64,000 bases of DNA from Haemophilus_A paraphrohaemolyticus_A (GCF_003253115.1 NZ_QEQF01000004.1:1-64000), one strand, 5' to 3'. Shown: positions 1 through 9,345, counted from the stretch's first letter. Notes: generated from the sequence alone by a model not told the origin. A program made the numbers and translations.

Positions 1-127
1 CTTTACCTTGTGCTGCCTCTGCACCGGCCTTCGCGGTTTCTGCGTCAGCTTTAGCGGTTTCTGCACCAGCTTTAGCTGCTTCGGCTTTACCTTGTGCTGC
101 CTCTGCACCGGCCTTCGCGGTTTCTGC
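1..127 (-). repeat. Heptad-coding tandem repeats in adhesin stalk
   Basis: Bases 1-43 recur exactly at 85-127, a period of 84 bases (28 residues, four heptads). The encoded units alternate AETAKAG, AEAAQGK, AEAAKAG and AETAKAD, giving a coiled-coil stalk. The array continues beyond the window edge. Identity at DNA level suggests recent duplication and the possibility of length change by slippage or recombination. Confidence 0.85.
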
Positions 128-3118
128 CTTACCGGCAGCTGTTTCTGCACGTGCAACAGATCTATTGATCTCTTGGAGGCTATTAGTTACAGTGGTTGCT
201 GCGGTTTTAGCATCTGCAATTGCTTTCTTAGAATCAGCATTTAATTTATAAGTTACTGCATTATTTTCATATGCAACATCTAACCCATCGCCAGCTTTAA
301 AATCAAGCACATTATTAGCATTATTAAGTGCTGATGTGCGATTGTTACGCATGGTTTTAATATCCGAGCCATTTACTTGGAACTTATATTCCGTTTTAGC
401 AATTTCATCAGCTGCTTTGATTACATGGTAAAGTTGTGAACCAGTGATTACATCACTCGACTTATCAGAGATTTCACCAGCTCCTACATTTTGGATCTGA
501 CGTTTAATAGTGTTATTACCAAAACTTACAGTGCCATTACCGGTTGCGGCAACGCCTGTAGATAAGGTTGCGTCACCAATTTTGAGGCCACTTACCGTAT
601 GTTTATCCGATGTACTTGAAGATTCGCCAATAGCAATATCGCCAGATTTATTGGCAACTGCACTTTTACCCAAGGCAATACCAGAAGTTGCACCAGAGGC
701 AACATTAGCACGATCACCAATGCTAATCCCTGTACCAGCCTCTGTTTTAGCGCTGTTACCTAAAGTAATAGAATAACTTGCAGGGTCTGTAGCTTGTGCA
801 CCATTACCAATTACAATAGCTTGAGTTGCCTTATCCGCAGATGTCGCTTTATCGAAGTTGTTACCATCAGTTTTGTTATCGCCCAGACCACCAATTACAA
901 TAGATTTTGAGCCATTGGCTGTTGCTTCTGGACCAATTGCAACTGTTCTATCGCCATTTGCTGCTGCGTAAGCACCAATTGCTACAACCCTTTCTCTCGT
1001 TGCACTTGCATTTTGACCAATAACAACAGAGTTCTCTCTTGTTGCAGTAACACTTGTACCAATAGCAACGGTATTGTCACCGCTTACCTTTGTTGCGTCA
1101 CCTAAAGCAATTGAACTTACACCGCTCGCGTTCGTACCCTGACCTAAAGCAATGGAATTTCTGCGTTCAACTGTTGCTCCATTACCAATAGCAATTGCAT
1201 TCACTGCACCATTACCAACACCTGTATCTATTGCAGTAATATTAGTTTTGTTACCAATCGCAATTGCACCGCTTGCAGCTGTAATTTTGCTATCATTACC
1301 AATTGCAATAGCATTTGCAGAACCCACATTGTATGACAGATTACGAAGAATAGTACTGCCTGCACCAAATGCAATAGCACCCTCTGATCCTTCAACTTGA
1401 GCTAGCTTACCAATGGCAATTCCATTAATTGATTCTCTAAATTGGCTTCCCCAATAGTTATTAACGTTTGCTCCAGTACCAATCGCAATAGAATCTTTAG
1501 CAAGAGCATTTGCATAGACACCCGAAGCTATAGAGCGATCTGCTTGTGCCCCACTTGATTCGGCATATTTACCATTATTGTTTTTTGTTTGACCATCCGA
1601 TGTATTGGTGATGCTACTATTATTTCGTCCTTCATAATTGAATGTTGCTTTGGTACCATCAGCTTTTAATAACGCTTGATCTCTAGTATTTCCATTGGAA
1701 TTAACATGAGAATACCCCATGATATCAATGTTATCCGCTTTAACTTCATTAAATTTATCTAATACAGATTTTACACCTGCAGTTCTTGCAACGGTCTTAC
1801 TTGCTTCTGTGCTAATAGGATCTGTTATAGTAATCTTTGAAATCTTACCATTTGCTACCTCTGTACCTAGGTTAGCTGTTTTAACTTCAATACCTACCGT
1901 GCTTTGATTGGTTGAGTCTAAGGTTGTATATACATCTGTGTATTCACCCGGTTTAAAAATAACCGTATGATCATTATTAACGCGCCCTGTTGTCTTATTG
2001 GCTTTTGTTGCATCATCATAATGCCCAATATTCCAACCGGTATAATTTCTCACATAATAAAGTTGTGAACCAGTTACCGCATCGTTACTGTCAGAAGCAA
2101 TACGACCTGCAGCCACGTTTTGAATTTGGCGATACATCGTATTATTCTTATCATCCGTGCCACCTACAGAAAGAATAGAAACGGTTGTAGAATCTTTAGA
2201 ACCATTAACTTGAGAAACTTGTTCAGTTTGTGTCTTAAATTTACCCGCTAGAGCTGAATTTGCAACATTAGATTTGATAGTCATCCCTTCTACTTTATTT
2301 AATGCAGCATTGTTTATGTTTCTGCCAGCTTCAATAACCTTATTTAAGGCATCCTGAGTTTGACTATCATTGTACGCTTTAACTGCCTCTGTATACTTAG
2401 TTTCAAGGTCGTTAACATCAATATTATCGTTCTCACGCCCTTGGCCTACTGATTTAATACGAGAAAGCGAACCTAAGAACACCGCGTCATCATATCCGTT
2501 ATAAGCACCTCCATTACCGCTATTTGCTCCTAGAGCCAATGTATGACGCCCAATTGCTTGAGCCCCTGAGCCTAAGCTAACGGCATATGCTCCTTGTGTG
2601 CCCCCCTGGCGCCCATCAAGTGGGCTAAAATAATATGTTTTACCACCACCTGATGCGTATGAATCATAGTTAGAACCAATAGCTATACCTTTATAACCAG
2701 AGGCAATAATTATGTCATGTCCAATAGCAAGTTGATAATTACCTACTGCTTTAGGTTTCTTCAGCTTACCATTCTCCCATATCTCATCCTTCTTTCCTAC
2801 TTGAGCTTTACCAAAGCCATAAGAACCCGTTTCTCGATCATAGACTCCCACAATATATTTGCCTCTAGCTAGATCTGCATGAAGTTCATTATCTTGTAAT
2901 CTAAAGAGCCCATCATCGGTATTTGTCGCTGCCATTACCCATGTTGGATAGCCTAAGCAAATTGAGAGTAGCGAAAGTTTTAAAATAGGTTTAGATATAT
3001 CTGTAACTAGATTTACTACACTATTGGAAGAAGATTTAACCGTTCCTTTTGCTAGCTCTGATACCACCTCTAGCCTTTGGGTAGTCCTATTCCAAATAAC
3101 TTTAAATATTTTGTTCAT
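1..3118 (-). CDS. Trimeric autotransporter adhesin, 5' part (cut by window edge)
   Basis: I translated the minus strand from ATG at 3118 and found 1039 codons without a stop, running off the left edge, so the C-terminal YadA-type membrane anchor is not visible. Residues 1-25 (MNKIFKVIWNRTTQRLEVVS and following) are an extended signal peptide region typical of type Vc adhesins, with likely cleavage near VMA63. Head repeats of the form IAIGxxA occur at about residues 130-200 and densely at 530-830. Two neck motifs ending in GSQLY lie near 326-350 and 871-892. From about 960 an alanine-rich heptad stalk begins. The product should trimerise on the outer membrane and bind host surfaces. It follows malQ on the same strand but has a terminator and its own promoter in between. 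The ligand cannot be inferred. Confidence 0.93.
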   Translation of the reverse strand, partial: MNKIFKVIWNRTTQRLEVVSELAKGTVKSSSNSVVNLVTDISKPILKLSLLSICLGYPTWVMAATNTDDGLFRLQDNELHADLARGKYIVGVYDRETGSYGFGKAQVGKKDEIWENGKLKKPKAVGNYQLAIGHDIIIASGYKGIAIGSNYDSYASGGGKTYYFSPLDGRQGGTQGAYAVSLGSGAQAIGRHTLALGANSGNGGAYNGYDDAVFLGSLSRIKSVGQGRENDNIDVNDLETKYTEAVKAYNDSQTQDALNKVIEAGRNINNAALNKVEGMTIKSNVANSALAGKFKTQTEQVSQVNGSKDSTTVSILSVGGTDDKNNTMYRQIQNVAAGRIASDSNDAVTGSQLYYVRNYTGWNIGHYDDATKANKTTGRVNNDHTVIFKPGEYTDVYTTLDSTNQSTVGIEVKTANLGTEVANGKISKITITDPISTEASKTVARTAGVKSVLDKFNEVKADNIDIMGYSHVNSNGNTRDQALLKADGTKATFNYEGRNNSSITNTSDGQTKNNNGKYAESSGAQADRSIASGVYANALAKDSIAIGTGANVNNYWGSQFRESINGIAIGKLAQVEGSEGAIAFGAGSTILRNLSYNVGSANAIAIGNDSKITAASGAIAIGNKTNITAIDTGVGNGAVNAIAIGNGATVERRNSIALGQGTNASGVSSIALGDATKVSGDNTVAIGTSVTATRENSVVIGQNASATRERVVAIGAYAAANGDRTVAIGPEATANGSKSIVIGGLGDNKTDGNNFDKATSADKATQAIVIGNGAQATDPASYSITLGNSAKTEAGTGISIGDRANVASGATSGIALGKSAVANKSGDIAIGESSSTSDKHTVSGLKIGDATLSTGVAATGNGTVSFGNNTIKRQIQNVGAGEISDKSSDVITGSQLYHVIKAADEIAKTEYKFQVNGSDIKTMRNNRTSALNNANNVLDFKAGDGLDVAYENNAVTYKLNADSKKAIADAKTAATTVTNSLQEINRSVARAETAAGKAETAKAGAEAAQGKAEAAKAGAETAKADAETAKAGAEAAQGK

Positions 3119-3156
3119 ATGAACGATATCCTCAAAGAAATGTCTATTTAATATAT

Positions 3157-3178
3157 GGTATTTATCCTAATAAATACC
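3157..3178 (-). promoter_or_regulatory. Hairpin in adhesin leader
   Basis: GGTATTTA (3157-3164) and TAAATACC (3171-3178) form a perfect 8-bp stem with a 6-base loop about 40 bases before the adhesin start codon. There is no U-tract, so it is not an obvious terminator. It could affect translation or mRNA stability; the role is inferred only. Confidence 0.4.
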
Positions 3179-3266
3179 GCTAATAACAATGAAGGATATG
3201 AAGTGTCTGTTATTAACACTAAATTATCATCCTCGCATTGTTTATGGGTGTTTCGGCGAACGTTTA

Positions 3267-3295
3267 ATTATCCCTCATATATAAAAAAACAACAA
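3267..3295 (-). promoter_or_regulatory. Predicted sigma-70 promoter of adhesin gene
   Basis: On the minus strand TTGTTG is separated by 17 bases from GATAAT, which would give a leader of roughly 140 bases. The 3119-3437 gap otherwise holds the leader hairpin and the malQ terminator. I see no homopolymeric or short tandem repeat that would suggest phase-variable transcription. Confidence 0.35.
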
Positions 3296-3396
3296 CCCAC
3301 TAATTTGTAAACTTTCGTAAATTATTTGCTATATTGATTATGTCAATGATTCCCTTCGTTTTCAGTTTTAATGTTTATTGTGTCCATTCTTTCTAA

Positions 3397-3427
3397 AAAA
3401 TAGCCACGCATTTGCGTGGCTATTTTT
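3397..3427 (-). terminator. malQ terminator (bidirectional hairpin)
   Basis: A stem built on TAGCCACGCA and TGCGTGGCTA is flanked by A5 on one side and T5 on the other, 11 bases beyond the malQ stop codon. It can end transcription in either direction and separates malQ from the adhesin gene. Confidence 0.85.
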
Positions 3428-3437
3428 CAATTTAACG

Positions 3438-5456
3438 TTATTTATTTCGTTTCTTCTCAATCGTTTCTAGCAACTGATTGATTTCTGTATTTACAAAAAT
3501 CTCTTCAATCGTATGGCTGAGTTTACGTCGCCAGTTTGGGTACTCCATACTTGTTCCAGGAATATTGACAGGATCAAGCATATTCAACCAATCTTCAGGC
3601 TGTGAACCGAATAACGCACTATTGGTGTCTGCCACATAGGCTTGCAATTGATGTGTGAACTCTTTGCTTACGTTGGTATCAGTATTCGCAAGTTCTTGCA
3701 CATTTTCGACCGCTTGGCGGATTTTTGCTTTTGTCTCTTCGCGGCCTTGTTTGAGAATATTCAGCACTTTTTCACTTGGATAAACCCCAAACTGCTCGCC
3801 TAAATCAAAGTCGTAGCCTTTCCAATAGCCTTGCACCGTTGGTAAGTCGTGTGTACTCAACGTGGTCATTGCTTGGTATGGATAGTTCTCTAGCGGTTTA
3901 CTTCCATTTGCATCCATTTCAAAATAAAAGATGTTATAAGCTAAAATACCTTTTTCTTCCAATTTTTCGAGCATACCTTTCGGCACAGTGCCTAATGCTT
4001 CAGCAATGATTAAACATTGATGGCGTTGGCTTTCAAGAGCCAGAATCGCAAGTAAATCATCTAACGGATAACGTACATAAGCCCCGTTTTTGGCGGAGTC
4101 TCCTTTTGCTACCCACCACATACGAGCTAAGCCTAAAATATGATCAATCCGCAATGCACCACAATCTTTCATATTAGCACGCAATAAGTCGATGAATGGT
4201 TGATAACCGCGTGCTTGTAACACTTCTGGATGCATTGGCGATAAGCCCCAGTTTTGTCCGTTTGGTGCCATAATATCTGGAGGCGCGCCCACAGAAGCAT
4301 CCAATACAAACAACTCTTTATCTGCCCAAGTTTCTGCACCGTTATCTGCTACGCCTACGGCTAAATCGCGGTAAAAGCCCACGGGCATACCAAGCTCTTT
4401 CGCCAATAAGTTGCATTGTTGTAACTGTTGTTGAGCTACAAATTGCAACCACATATAAAAACGCACTAAATCACTTTGTTCCGCTTGGAATTGGGCTACT
4501 GCTGGCGAATGGTAATCGTGATATTGCTCAGCCCAGAAATTCCAGCCCCATTGTTCGCTAAATCGTGCAGAGAGCCAACTATGCAATGCATCAAACGTAC
4601 CTTGGATTTTCAACGCTTCGCCATTTTGAGCGATAAATTGCTCGAAAGCGGTCTGATCTTGACTACAAAATGCAGAATAGGCTAAACTTAAGCCGTGCAA
4701 TTTCAAGCTCATTACTTGCGTATAATCGACATAATCTTTCGCACGCTGTTCGGCTAATTGGCGTTGCGTTTCCGCATCATTAAACCACGTTTGAGCTTCT
4801 ACTGATTTTTGGAATGCCTCAATTGCATTCACATCAATATAGACGATATTCATCCACAAACGTGAAGATGGGCTGTAAGGGCTTGCCCCTTCTGCATTCG
4901 CTGGGAAAAGTGCATGAATTGGATTAAGACCGACAAAATCCCCACCTTTTTCAGCTACTTTGGTTAAGAATGCTTTGAGATCACTGAAATCGCCAATGCC
5001 CCAGTTTTGCTCAGAACGTAAGGTGTAAAGCTGTAAAATCGCCCCCCATAATTTCTGATGAGCTTGCAACGCTTTTGGCTGGAATGCGGTTTCTGGTGTT
5101 ACAATCACACGGCAATGATACGCCGCTTTTGCGGTGTGAAGAGAAAGCTCGTGATAGCCTAGAGGTAAATTACTCGGTAAATTGATCGCATTGCGTTTTA
5201 CTTTACCCGCAAGCACCTCGCCATTTTCAAGCGTAAGTTGCCAGTGCGCCTGCAAATCCTGATTGCTGTTTGCAATATGCAGTGGAATATAGACCGTTTG
5301 TCCTGCCTTTACCACTTTCACAAGCGGTAGAATTTGGCGACTTTTTGGTGAGCCAAGGCGTTTCGCAATTTTTTGGTAAACTTCCGAGCTTGCATAACGA
5401 CGGCGACCATATTCATCGAAGAAATAAGTGTTTAAATAAGGGTGAGTTTGTTTCAT
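3438..5456 (-). CDS. malQ: 4-alpha-glucanotransferase (amylomaltase)
   Basis: MalQ is a cytoplasmic GH77 enzyme that transfers glucan segments between maltodextrins and releases glucose. The 672-residue length is close to E. coli MalQ (694). The N-terminal beta-rich domain covers roughly residues 1-125. The catalytic barrel carries the expected nucleophile D438 (ALRIDHI), acid/base E486 (IIAEALGT) and transition-state stabiliser D537 (STHDLPT). The ATG at 5456 has AGGAAAAG just upstream. The rest of the mal or glg pathway is not in this window. A lipoprotein gene lies upstream on the same strand, with a terminator between, so malQ is probably transcribed alone. Confidence 0.97.
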   Translation of the reverse strand: MKQTHPYLNTYFFDEYGRRRYASSEVYQKIAKRLGSPKSRQILPLVKVVKAGQTVYIPLHIANSNQDLQAHWQLTLENGEVLAGKVKRNAINLPSNLPLGYHELSLHTAKAAYHCRVIVTPETAFQPKALQAHQKLWGAILQLYTLRSEQNWGIGDFSDLKAFLTKVAEKGGDFVGLNPIHALFPANAEGASPYSPSSRLWMNIVYIDVNAIEAFQKSVEAQTWFNDAETQRQLAEQRAKDYVDYTQVMSLKLHGLSLAYSAFCSQDQTAFEQFIAQNGEALKIQGTFDALHSWLSARFSEQWGWNFWAEQYHDYHSPAVAQFQAEQSDLVRFYMWLQFVAQQQLQQCNLLAKELGMPVGFYRDLAVGVADNGAETWADKELFVLDASVGAPPDIMAPNGQNWGLSPMHPEVLQARGYQPFIDLLRANMKDCGALRIDHILGLARMWWVAKGDSAKNGAYVRYPLDDLLAILALESQRHQCLIIAEALGTVPKGMLEKLEEKGILAYNIFYFEMDANGSKPLENYPYQAMTTLSTHDLPTVQGYWKGYDFDLGEQFGVYPSEKVLNILKQGREETKAKIRQAVENVQELANTDTNVSKEFTHQLQAYVADTNSALFGSQPEDWLNMLDPVNIPGTSMEYPNWRRKLSHTIEEIFVNTEINQLLETIEKKRNK

Positions 5457-5487
5457 TTGCTTTTCCTAAATATAAATATATCGTACC

Positions 5488-5527
5488 GTAGGGCGTGTGA
5501 AACGAAGCTTCACGCACGCAAGCGGTT
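5488..5527. repeat. GTAGG/TTCACGCAC palindrome with uptake-signal core
   Basis: The stretch has GTAGGG, then GTGAA and TTCAC arms separated by 7 bases, then CGCACGCAAGCGGTTT, which contains an uptake-signal core. A very similar arrangement lies at 18695-18732 and a shorter one at 47262-47290. It occupies the gap between the lipoprotein gene and malQ. Confidence 0.5.
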
Positions 5528-5535
5528 TATTTTTC

Positions 5536-5557
5536 AAAAGCAGAATCAACATTCTGC
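5536..5557 (-). terminator. Terminator of lipoprotein gene
   Basis: GCAGAAT and ATTCTGC form a 7-bp stem with a 4-base loop; on the minus strand it is followed by TTTT. It lies 16 bases past the stop of the lipoprotein gene. Confidence 0.7.
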
Positions 5558-5573
5558 CTTTAAACTTTATCTA

Positions 5574-6134
5574 TTATTTTTTTATGCTGTTTTTCGCTTT
5601 TTTAATATTCGCTTTCGGCTGTTTTTCATCGTAAACAATGGTTTTTACGCATAATTGAATAATTTGATCTGAACCATTGCGGATATATTCATCATCACGT
5701 ACTTGGTTGTTTTTTTGCAAGTCGTGCATTGCATCATCAATCCCTTGGATCATACTTGGCTTATGCAGCAAGCCCCAGCAACTTGGATCAAGATAATTCA
5801 CTTTTTGTTGGAAAGCATCGGCAAAAATCACACCGCTATTATAGGCATATTCTTTGTGATCGACTAAACGATTGATGGTTAAGGCTTGAATTTGCTCAAT
5901 CGGCATTGGTACACGGTTGTAATACCAATTTATTACGCCTTGAGTAAATTGCGAGATATTGTAATCTTTAGTCACGCGGTCTTTGTAGGTTTGACCCGTT
6001 ACGCTATAAGCAATGGCATAAGATTTTTGATCCAATTCAGCTTTGCTTAAACGAGGTAATGTCGTGTTTTTATTAGAACACGCAGCAAGGAAACCAACTG
6101 TGCAAATTAAAAAGATTTTTACAAGGTTTTTCAT
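5574..6134 (-). CDS. Putative lipoprotein of unknown function
   Basis: The 186-residue product begins with a typical lipoprotein signal: positively charged start, hydrophobic run and lipobox LAAC with the acylated cysteine at residue 19. S20 and N21 follow, so the +2 residue would not by itself cause inner-membrane retention. The mature part is mostly polar and ends in a lysine-rich tail. I see no enzyme motif and do not recognise the family. It diverges from thyA across 81 bases and ends in its own terminator before malQ. The periplasmic or outer-membrane location is inferred from the lipobox. Confidence 0.85.
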   Translation of the reverse strand: MKNLVKIFLICTVGFLAACSNKNTTLPRLSKAELDQKSYAIAYSVTGQTYKDRVTKDYNISQFTQGVINWYYNRVPMPIEQIQALTINRLVDHKEYAYNSGVIFADAFQQKVNYLDPSCWGLLHKPSMIQGIDDAMHDLQKNNQVRDDEYIRNGSDQIIQLCVKTIVYDEKQPKANIKKAKNSIKK

Positions 6135-6215
6135 TTTTACTCCTGATTTCTTTTTTGGAAATATTAAAACTGATACAATTCTACCCGAAATAAAATATTT
6201 TTGCTTGAGGATTGA

Positions 6216-7067
6216 ATGAAACAGTATCTTGATTTGTGTAGTCGTATCGTGAATGAAGGCAAATGGGTAGCCAATGAACGTACTGGTAAGCGTTGTTTAA
6301 CAGTAATTAATGCTGATTTAACCTACAATGTTGAAAATGGAGAATTTCCTCTTGTCACCACTCGCCGTAGCTTCTGGAAAGCGGCTATTGCTGAACTATT
6401 GGGGTATATTCGTGGTTACAGTAATGCTGCCGATTTCCGTGCCTTAGGCACAAAATCTTGGGATGCTAATGCTAACGAAAATACAGCTTGGCTTAATAAC
6501 CCGTATCGAAAAGGCGAAGATGATATGGGGTTAGTTTATGGAGCAATTGGACGTAACTTTCCAAAACCTAATGGCGGTTCTGTCGATCTGCTTCGTCAAA
6601 TTGTCGATGATTTAAAACGCGGTATTGATAATCGTGGTGAAATTTATACCTTCTATCATCCTGGTGCGTTTGATTTAGGTTGCCTACGCCCTTGCTTGCA
6701 TAGCCATCATTTCTCACTTTTAGACGGCAAACTCTACTTAAATAGTACACAACGTTCTGCCGACGTGCCACTTGGATTAAACTGGAATATGATCCAATGT
6801 TACACTTTCCTTGCATTGATGGCACAAATCACAGGACACGCCGCAGGGCAAGCGTTCCATAAAATTGTGAATGCGCATATTTACGAAGATCAACTCGAGC
6901 TTATGCGTGATGTGCAACTTAAACGCGAACCACTTTCTGCACCGAAGTTAATTATTAATCCAGACATTAAATCTCTCGAAGATTTAGAAACTTGGGTTAC
7001 GCTTGATGATTTCAAAGTGGAAGGCTATGAATATCATCCGAGCATTCAATATCCGTTTTCAGTGTAA
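6216..7067 (+). CDS. thyA: Thymidylate synthase
   Basis: ThyA methylates dUMP to dTMP using methylenetetrahydrofolate. The protein has 283 residues, longer than E. coli ThyA (264). It carries the nucleophile C160 in the unusual setting LRPCLHSHHF instead of the enterobacterial APCH. The substrate-binding motif reads QRSADVPLGLNWN, with alanine where most enzymes have cysteine. These differences mark a divergent subtype that I associate with Haemophilus-type enzymes. The ATG has TTGAGGATTG directly before it. Upstream is the divergent lipoprotein gene. Downstream a weak hairpin separates it from ftsY. Folate metabolism is also represented by folB and nudB elsewhere in the window. Confidence 0.95.
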   Translation: MKQYLDLCSRIVNEGKWVANERTGKRCLTVINADLTYNVENGEFPLVTTRRSFWKAAIAELLGYIRGYSNAADFRALGTKSWDANANENTAWLNNPYRKGEDDMGLVYGAIGRNFPKPNGGSVDLLRQIVDDLKRGIDNRGEIYTFYHPGAFDLGCLRPCLHSHHFSLLDGKLYLNSTQRSADVPLGLNWNMIQCYTFLALMAQITGHAAGQAFHKIVNAHIYEDQLELMRDVQLKREPLSAPKLIINPDIKSLEDLETWVTLDDFKVEGYEYHPSIQYPFSV

Positions 7068-7075
7068 ATAAAATC

Positions 7076-7113
7076 AGAGGCTTGAGCGATATCAAAGGTG
7101 CTAGCCTCTTTTA
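7076..7113 (+). terminator. Probable thyA terminator
   Basis: AGAGGCT (7076-7082) pairs with AGCCTCT (7103-7109), and the 3' arm runs into TTTT. The 20-base loop may close further through AGC/GCT. It lies 9 bases after the thyA stop. Confidence 0.55.
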
Positions 7114-7186
7114 TCTTTTTCATACTCATAAAATCATTTTTTTGGTACACTTAACGCACTTTTAGTATTTATTTTTGGAATAGATT

Positions 7187-8656
7187 ATGTCGGAAAAGAA
7201 AAAAGGTTTTTGGTCTTGGTTGGGCTTTGGGAAAAAAGAAGAAGTTAAAGAACAAGTTTCACAAGAACAAACCATTGAAACAGATTCGCAAAACCTTGCA
7301 GAAAATGCACCGCTTATTAAAGAAGAAAAGCAAAAGGTTGTAGAAAAACACGAAACAGTAAGCGAATTTATTGAGCAGAAATTAGATGAAGCAAAGCATT
7401 TTGTTGAAGAAAAACTAGATGCTGCAGAGCATATCATTGATGAGCTAGAAGAGAAAATTGAGCAATCTTTCGAAGAAGAAAAAGAAGAGAGCGTGGCGAT
7501 TGTTGATACGACTCATCACGATTCGAATGAGACTTTACAAGCGGTTGAAATTGCAGATGAAGTTGCTACAACAGTTAAGACACCTGAAGAAAATGAAGCC
7601 GTTGAGGAAACTCAACTTGAACCAGAGCAAGCGGTCGAAATTCCTGAAGAGATTGCAGAAAGAGCCACAGAAACCGAAGCAGTAACAGAAGAAACTCAAG
7701 ATGAATATCAAGAAAAACCTGCGAATAAAACAGGCTTTTTCAACCGTTTAATTCAAGGGTTAATTAAAACCAAGCAAAATATTGGTTCGGGCTTCTTAAA
7801 CTTTTTCCGCGGTAAAAAAATTGATGATGAGCTGTTTGAAGAGTTAGAAGAGCAGCTTTTGATTTCGGATCTTGGTATGCCAACTACCACAAAAATCATC
7901 AATAACTTAACCCAACACGCTACCAAACAACAACTTAAAGATGCGGAGTTGCTCTATCAGCAATTAAAACTTGAGCTTGCCGATGTGCTAAAACCAGTAG
8001 CTCAACCACTTGAAATTGATACTACTAAAAAACCGTATGTGATTTTGATGGTGGGTGTGAATGGTGTGGGTAAAACCACCACTATTGGTAAATTAGCGAA
8101 AAAATTCCAAGATGAAGGCAAATCTGTGATGCTTGCGGCTGGTGATACTTTCCGTGCGGCAGCGGTTGAACAGCTTCAAGTTTGGGGTGAACGTAACCAT
8201 ATTCCAGTGATTGCACAATCTAGCGGTTCAGACTCAGCTTCTGTGATTTTTGATGCAATGCAATCTGCTTCTGCAAGAAATATTGATGTGTTGATTGCCG
8301 ATACCGCAGGACGTTTACAAAATAAAAATCACTTGATGGATGAGTTGAAAAAAATCGTGCGTGTAATGAAAAAATATGATGAAACCGCACCGCACGAAAT
8401 TATGCTCACCTTAGATGCTGGCACGGGACAAAATGCGATTAGTCAAGCGAAACTCTTTAACGAAGCCGTTGGTTTAACGGGCATTACGCTCACTAAATTA
8501 GATGGTACCGCAAAAGGTGGGGTTATTTTCGCCATCGCTGATCAATTTAATATTCCGATTCGTTTTATTGGGGTAGGAGAGAAAATTGAAGATTTGCGTC
8601 CGTTTAATTCGGAAGAGTTTATCGAAGCCCTGTTTAGTCACGAAGATGTAAAATAG
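7187..8656 (+). CDS. ftsY: Signal recognition particle receptor FtsY
   Basis: FtsY is the GTPase receptor that docks SRP-bound ribosomes at the inner membrane. The 489-residue protein has a basic, tryptophan-containing amphipathic start (KKKGFWSWLGFGKK). A highly acidic A domain follows to about residue 175, then the N domain (about 185-280) and the G domain. GTPase motifs are visible: GVNGVGKT (290-297), DTFRAAAVEQL (320-330), DTAGR (372-376) and TKLDG (436-440). It heads the ftsY-ftsE-ftsX cluster, with ftsE 32 bases downstream. Two uptake-signal cores lie inside the acidic region (near 7538 and 7628), where sequence constraint is low. Confidence 0.97.
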   Translation: MSEKKKGFWSWLGFGKKEEVKEQVSQEQTIETDSQNLAENAPLIKEEKQKVVEKHETVSEFIEQKLDEAKHFVEEKLDAAEHIIDELEEKIEQSFEEEKEESVAIVDTTHHDSNETLQAVEIADEVATTVKTPEENEAVEETQLEPEQAVEIPEEIAERATETEAVTEETQDEYQEKPANKTGFFNRLIQGLIKTKQNIGSGFLNFFRGKKIDDELFEELEEQLLISDLGMPTTTKIINNLTQHATKQQLKDAELLYQQLKLELADVLKPVAQPLEIDTTKKPYVILMVGVNGVGKTTTIGKLAKKFQDEGKSVMLAAGDTFRAAAVEQLQVWGERNHIPVIAQSSGSDSASVIFDAMQSASARNIDVLIADTAGRLQNKNHLMDELKKIVRVMKKYDETAPHEIMLTLDAGTGQNAISQAKLFNEAVGLTGITLTKLDGTAKGGVIFAIADQFNIPIRFIGVGEKIEDLRPFNSEEFIEALFSHEDVK

Positions 8657-8688
8657 TTGCACCATATCCATATAATAAAGGCAAAACA

Positions 8689-9345
8689 ATGATCAAATTT
8701 AGCAATGTCAATAAGGTCTATAAAGGGAACAAGGCTGCGCTGCAAGGCATTAGCTTTCACATTCCAAAAGGCGGAATGGCGTATCTTACAGGGCATTCTG
8801 GTGCAGGGAAAAGTACGTTATTGAAACTAATTATGGGCATTGAACGTGCTAATGGCGGGAATATTGAGTTTAATGGCTACGATATTACTCGCCTTGCCTC
8901 ACACGAGTTACCGTTTTTACGTCGCCAAATTGGAATGGTGCACCAAGATTATCGCTTGCTAACAGATAGAAGCATTTTAGATAATGTGGCATTACCATTG
9001 ATTATTCAGGGAATGAGCCAACAAATTGTCGAACGTGAAGCAAGATTAGCGCTTGCTCGCGTGGGGCTAGCAGGCAAAGAAAACTACTTCCCACATCATC
9101 TTTCTGGTGGAGAACAGCAACGCGTAGATATTGCTCGTGCCATTGTGCACCGTCCAATTTTACTGCTTGCCGATGAACCAACGGGCAACTTAGATGAAAA
9201 ACTCTCCTTTGAGATTTTCCGCCTGTTTGAAGAGTTTAATCAGCAAGGCACGACAGTGATTGTGGCAACTCACGACACCAATATCATTGCAAAACGCCCC
9301 AAACCTTGCCTTGTGTTAGAACAAGGGCATCTACAAACGAATTAA
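8689..9345 (+). CDS. ftsE: Cell division ATP-binding protein FtsE
   Basis: FtsE is the ATPase of the FtsEX complex, which couples septal ring assembly to peptidoglycan hydrolase activation. The 218-residue protein has Walker A GHSGAGKST (35-43), the ABC signature LSGGEQQRV (138-146) and Walker B ILLLADEP (157-164). It lies between ftsY and ftsX with short gaps of 32 and 15 bases, as in many gamma-proteobacteria, so the three genes should be co-transcribed. The length and motif set separate it from LolD, which has a different partner. Confidence 0.97.
   Translation: MIKFSNVNKVYKGNKAALQGISFHIPKGGMAYLTGHSGAGKSTLLKLIMGIERANGGNIEFNGYDITRLASHELPFLRRQIGMVHQDYRLLTDRSILDNVALPLIIQGMSQQIVEREARLALARVGLAGKENYFPHHLSGGEQQRVDIARAIVHRPILLLADEPTGNLDEKLSFEIFRLFEEFNQQGTTVIVATHDTNIIAKRPKPCLVLEQGHLQTN

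Noticed and set aside
1..127. CRISPR-like or satellite array
   Set aside because: The units are in-frame heptads of a coding sequence with no unique spacers.
8..2178. Five plus-strand open frames across the first 2.2 kb
   Set aside because: They are antisense to an unbroken 1039-codon adhesin frame on the minus strand and have repetitive, non-protein-like composition.
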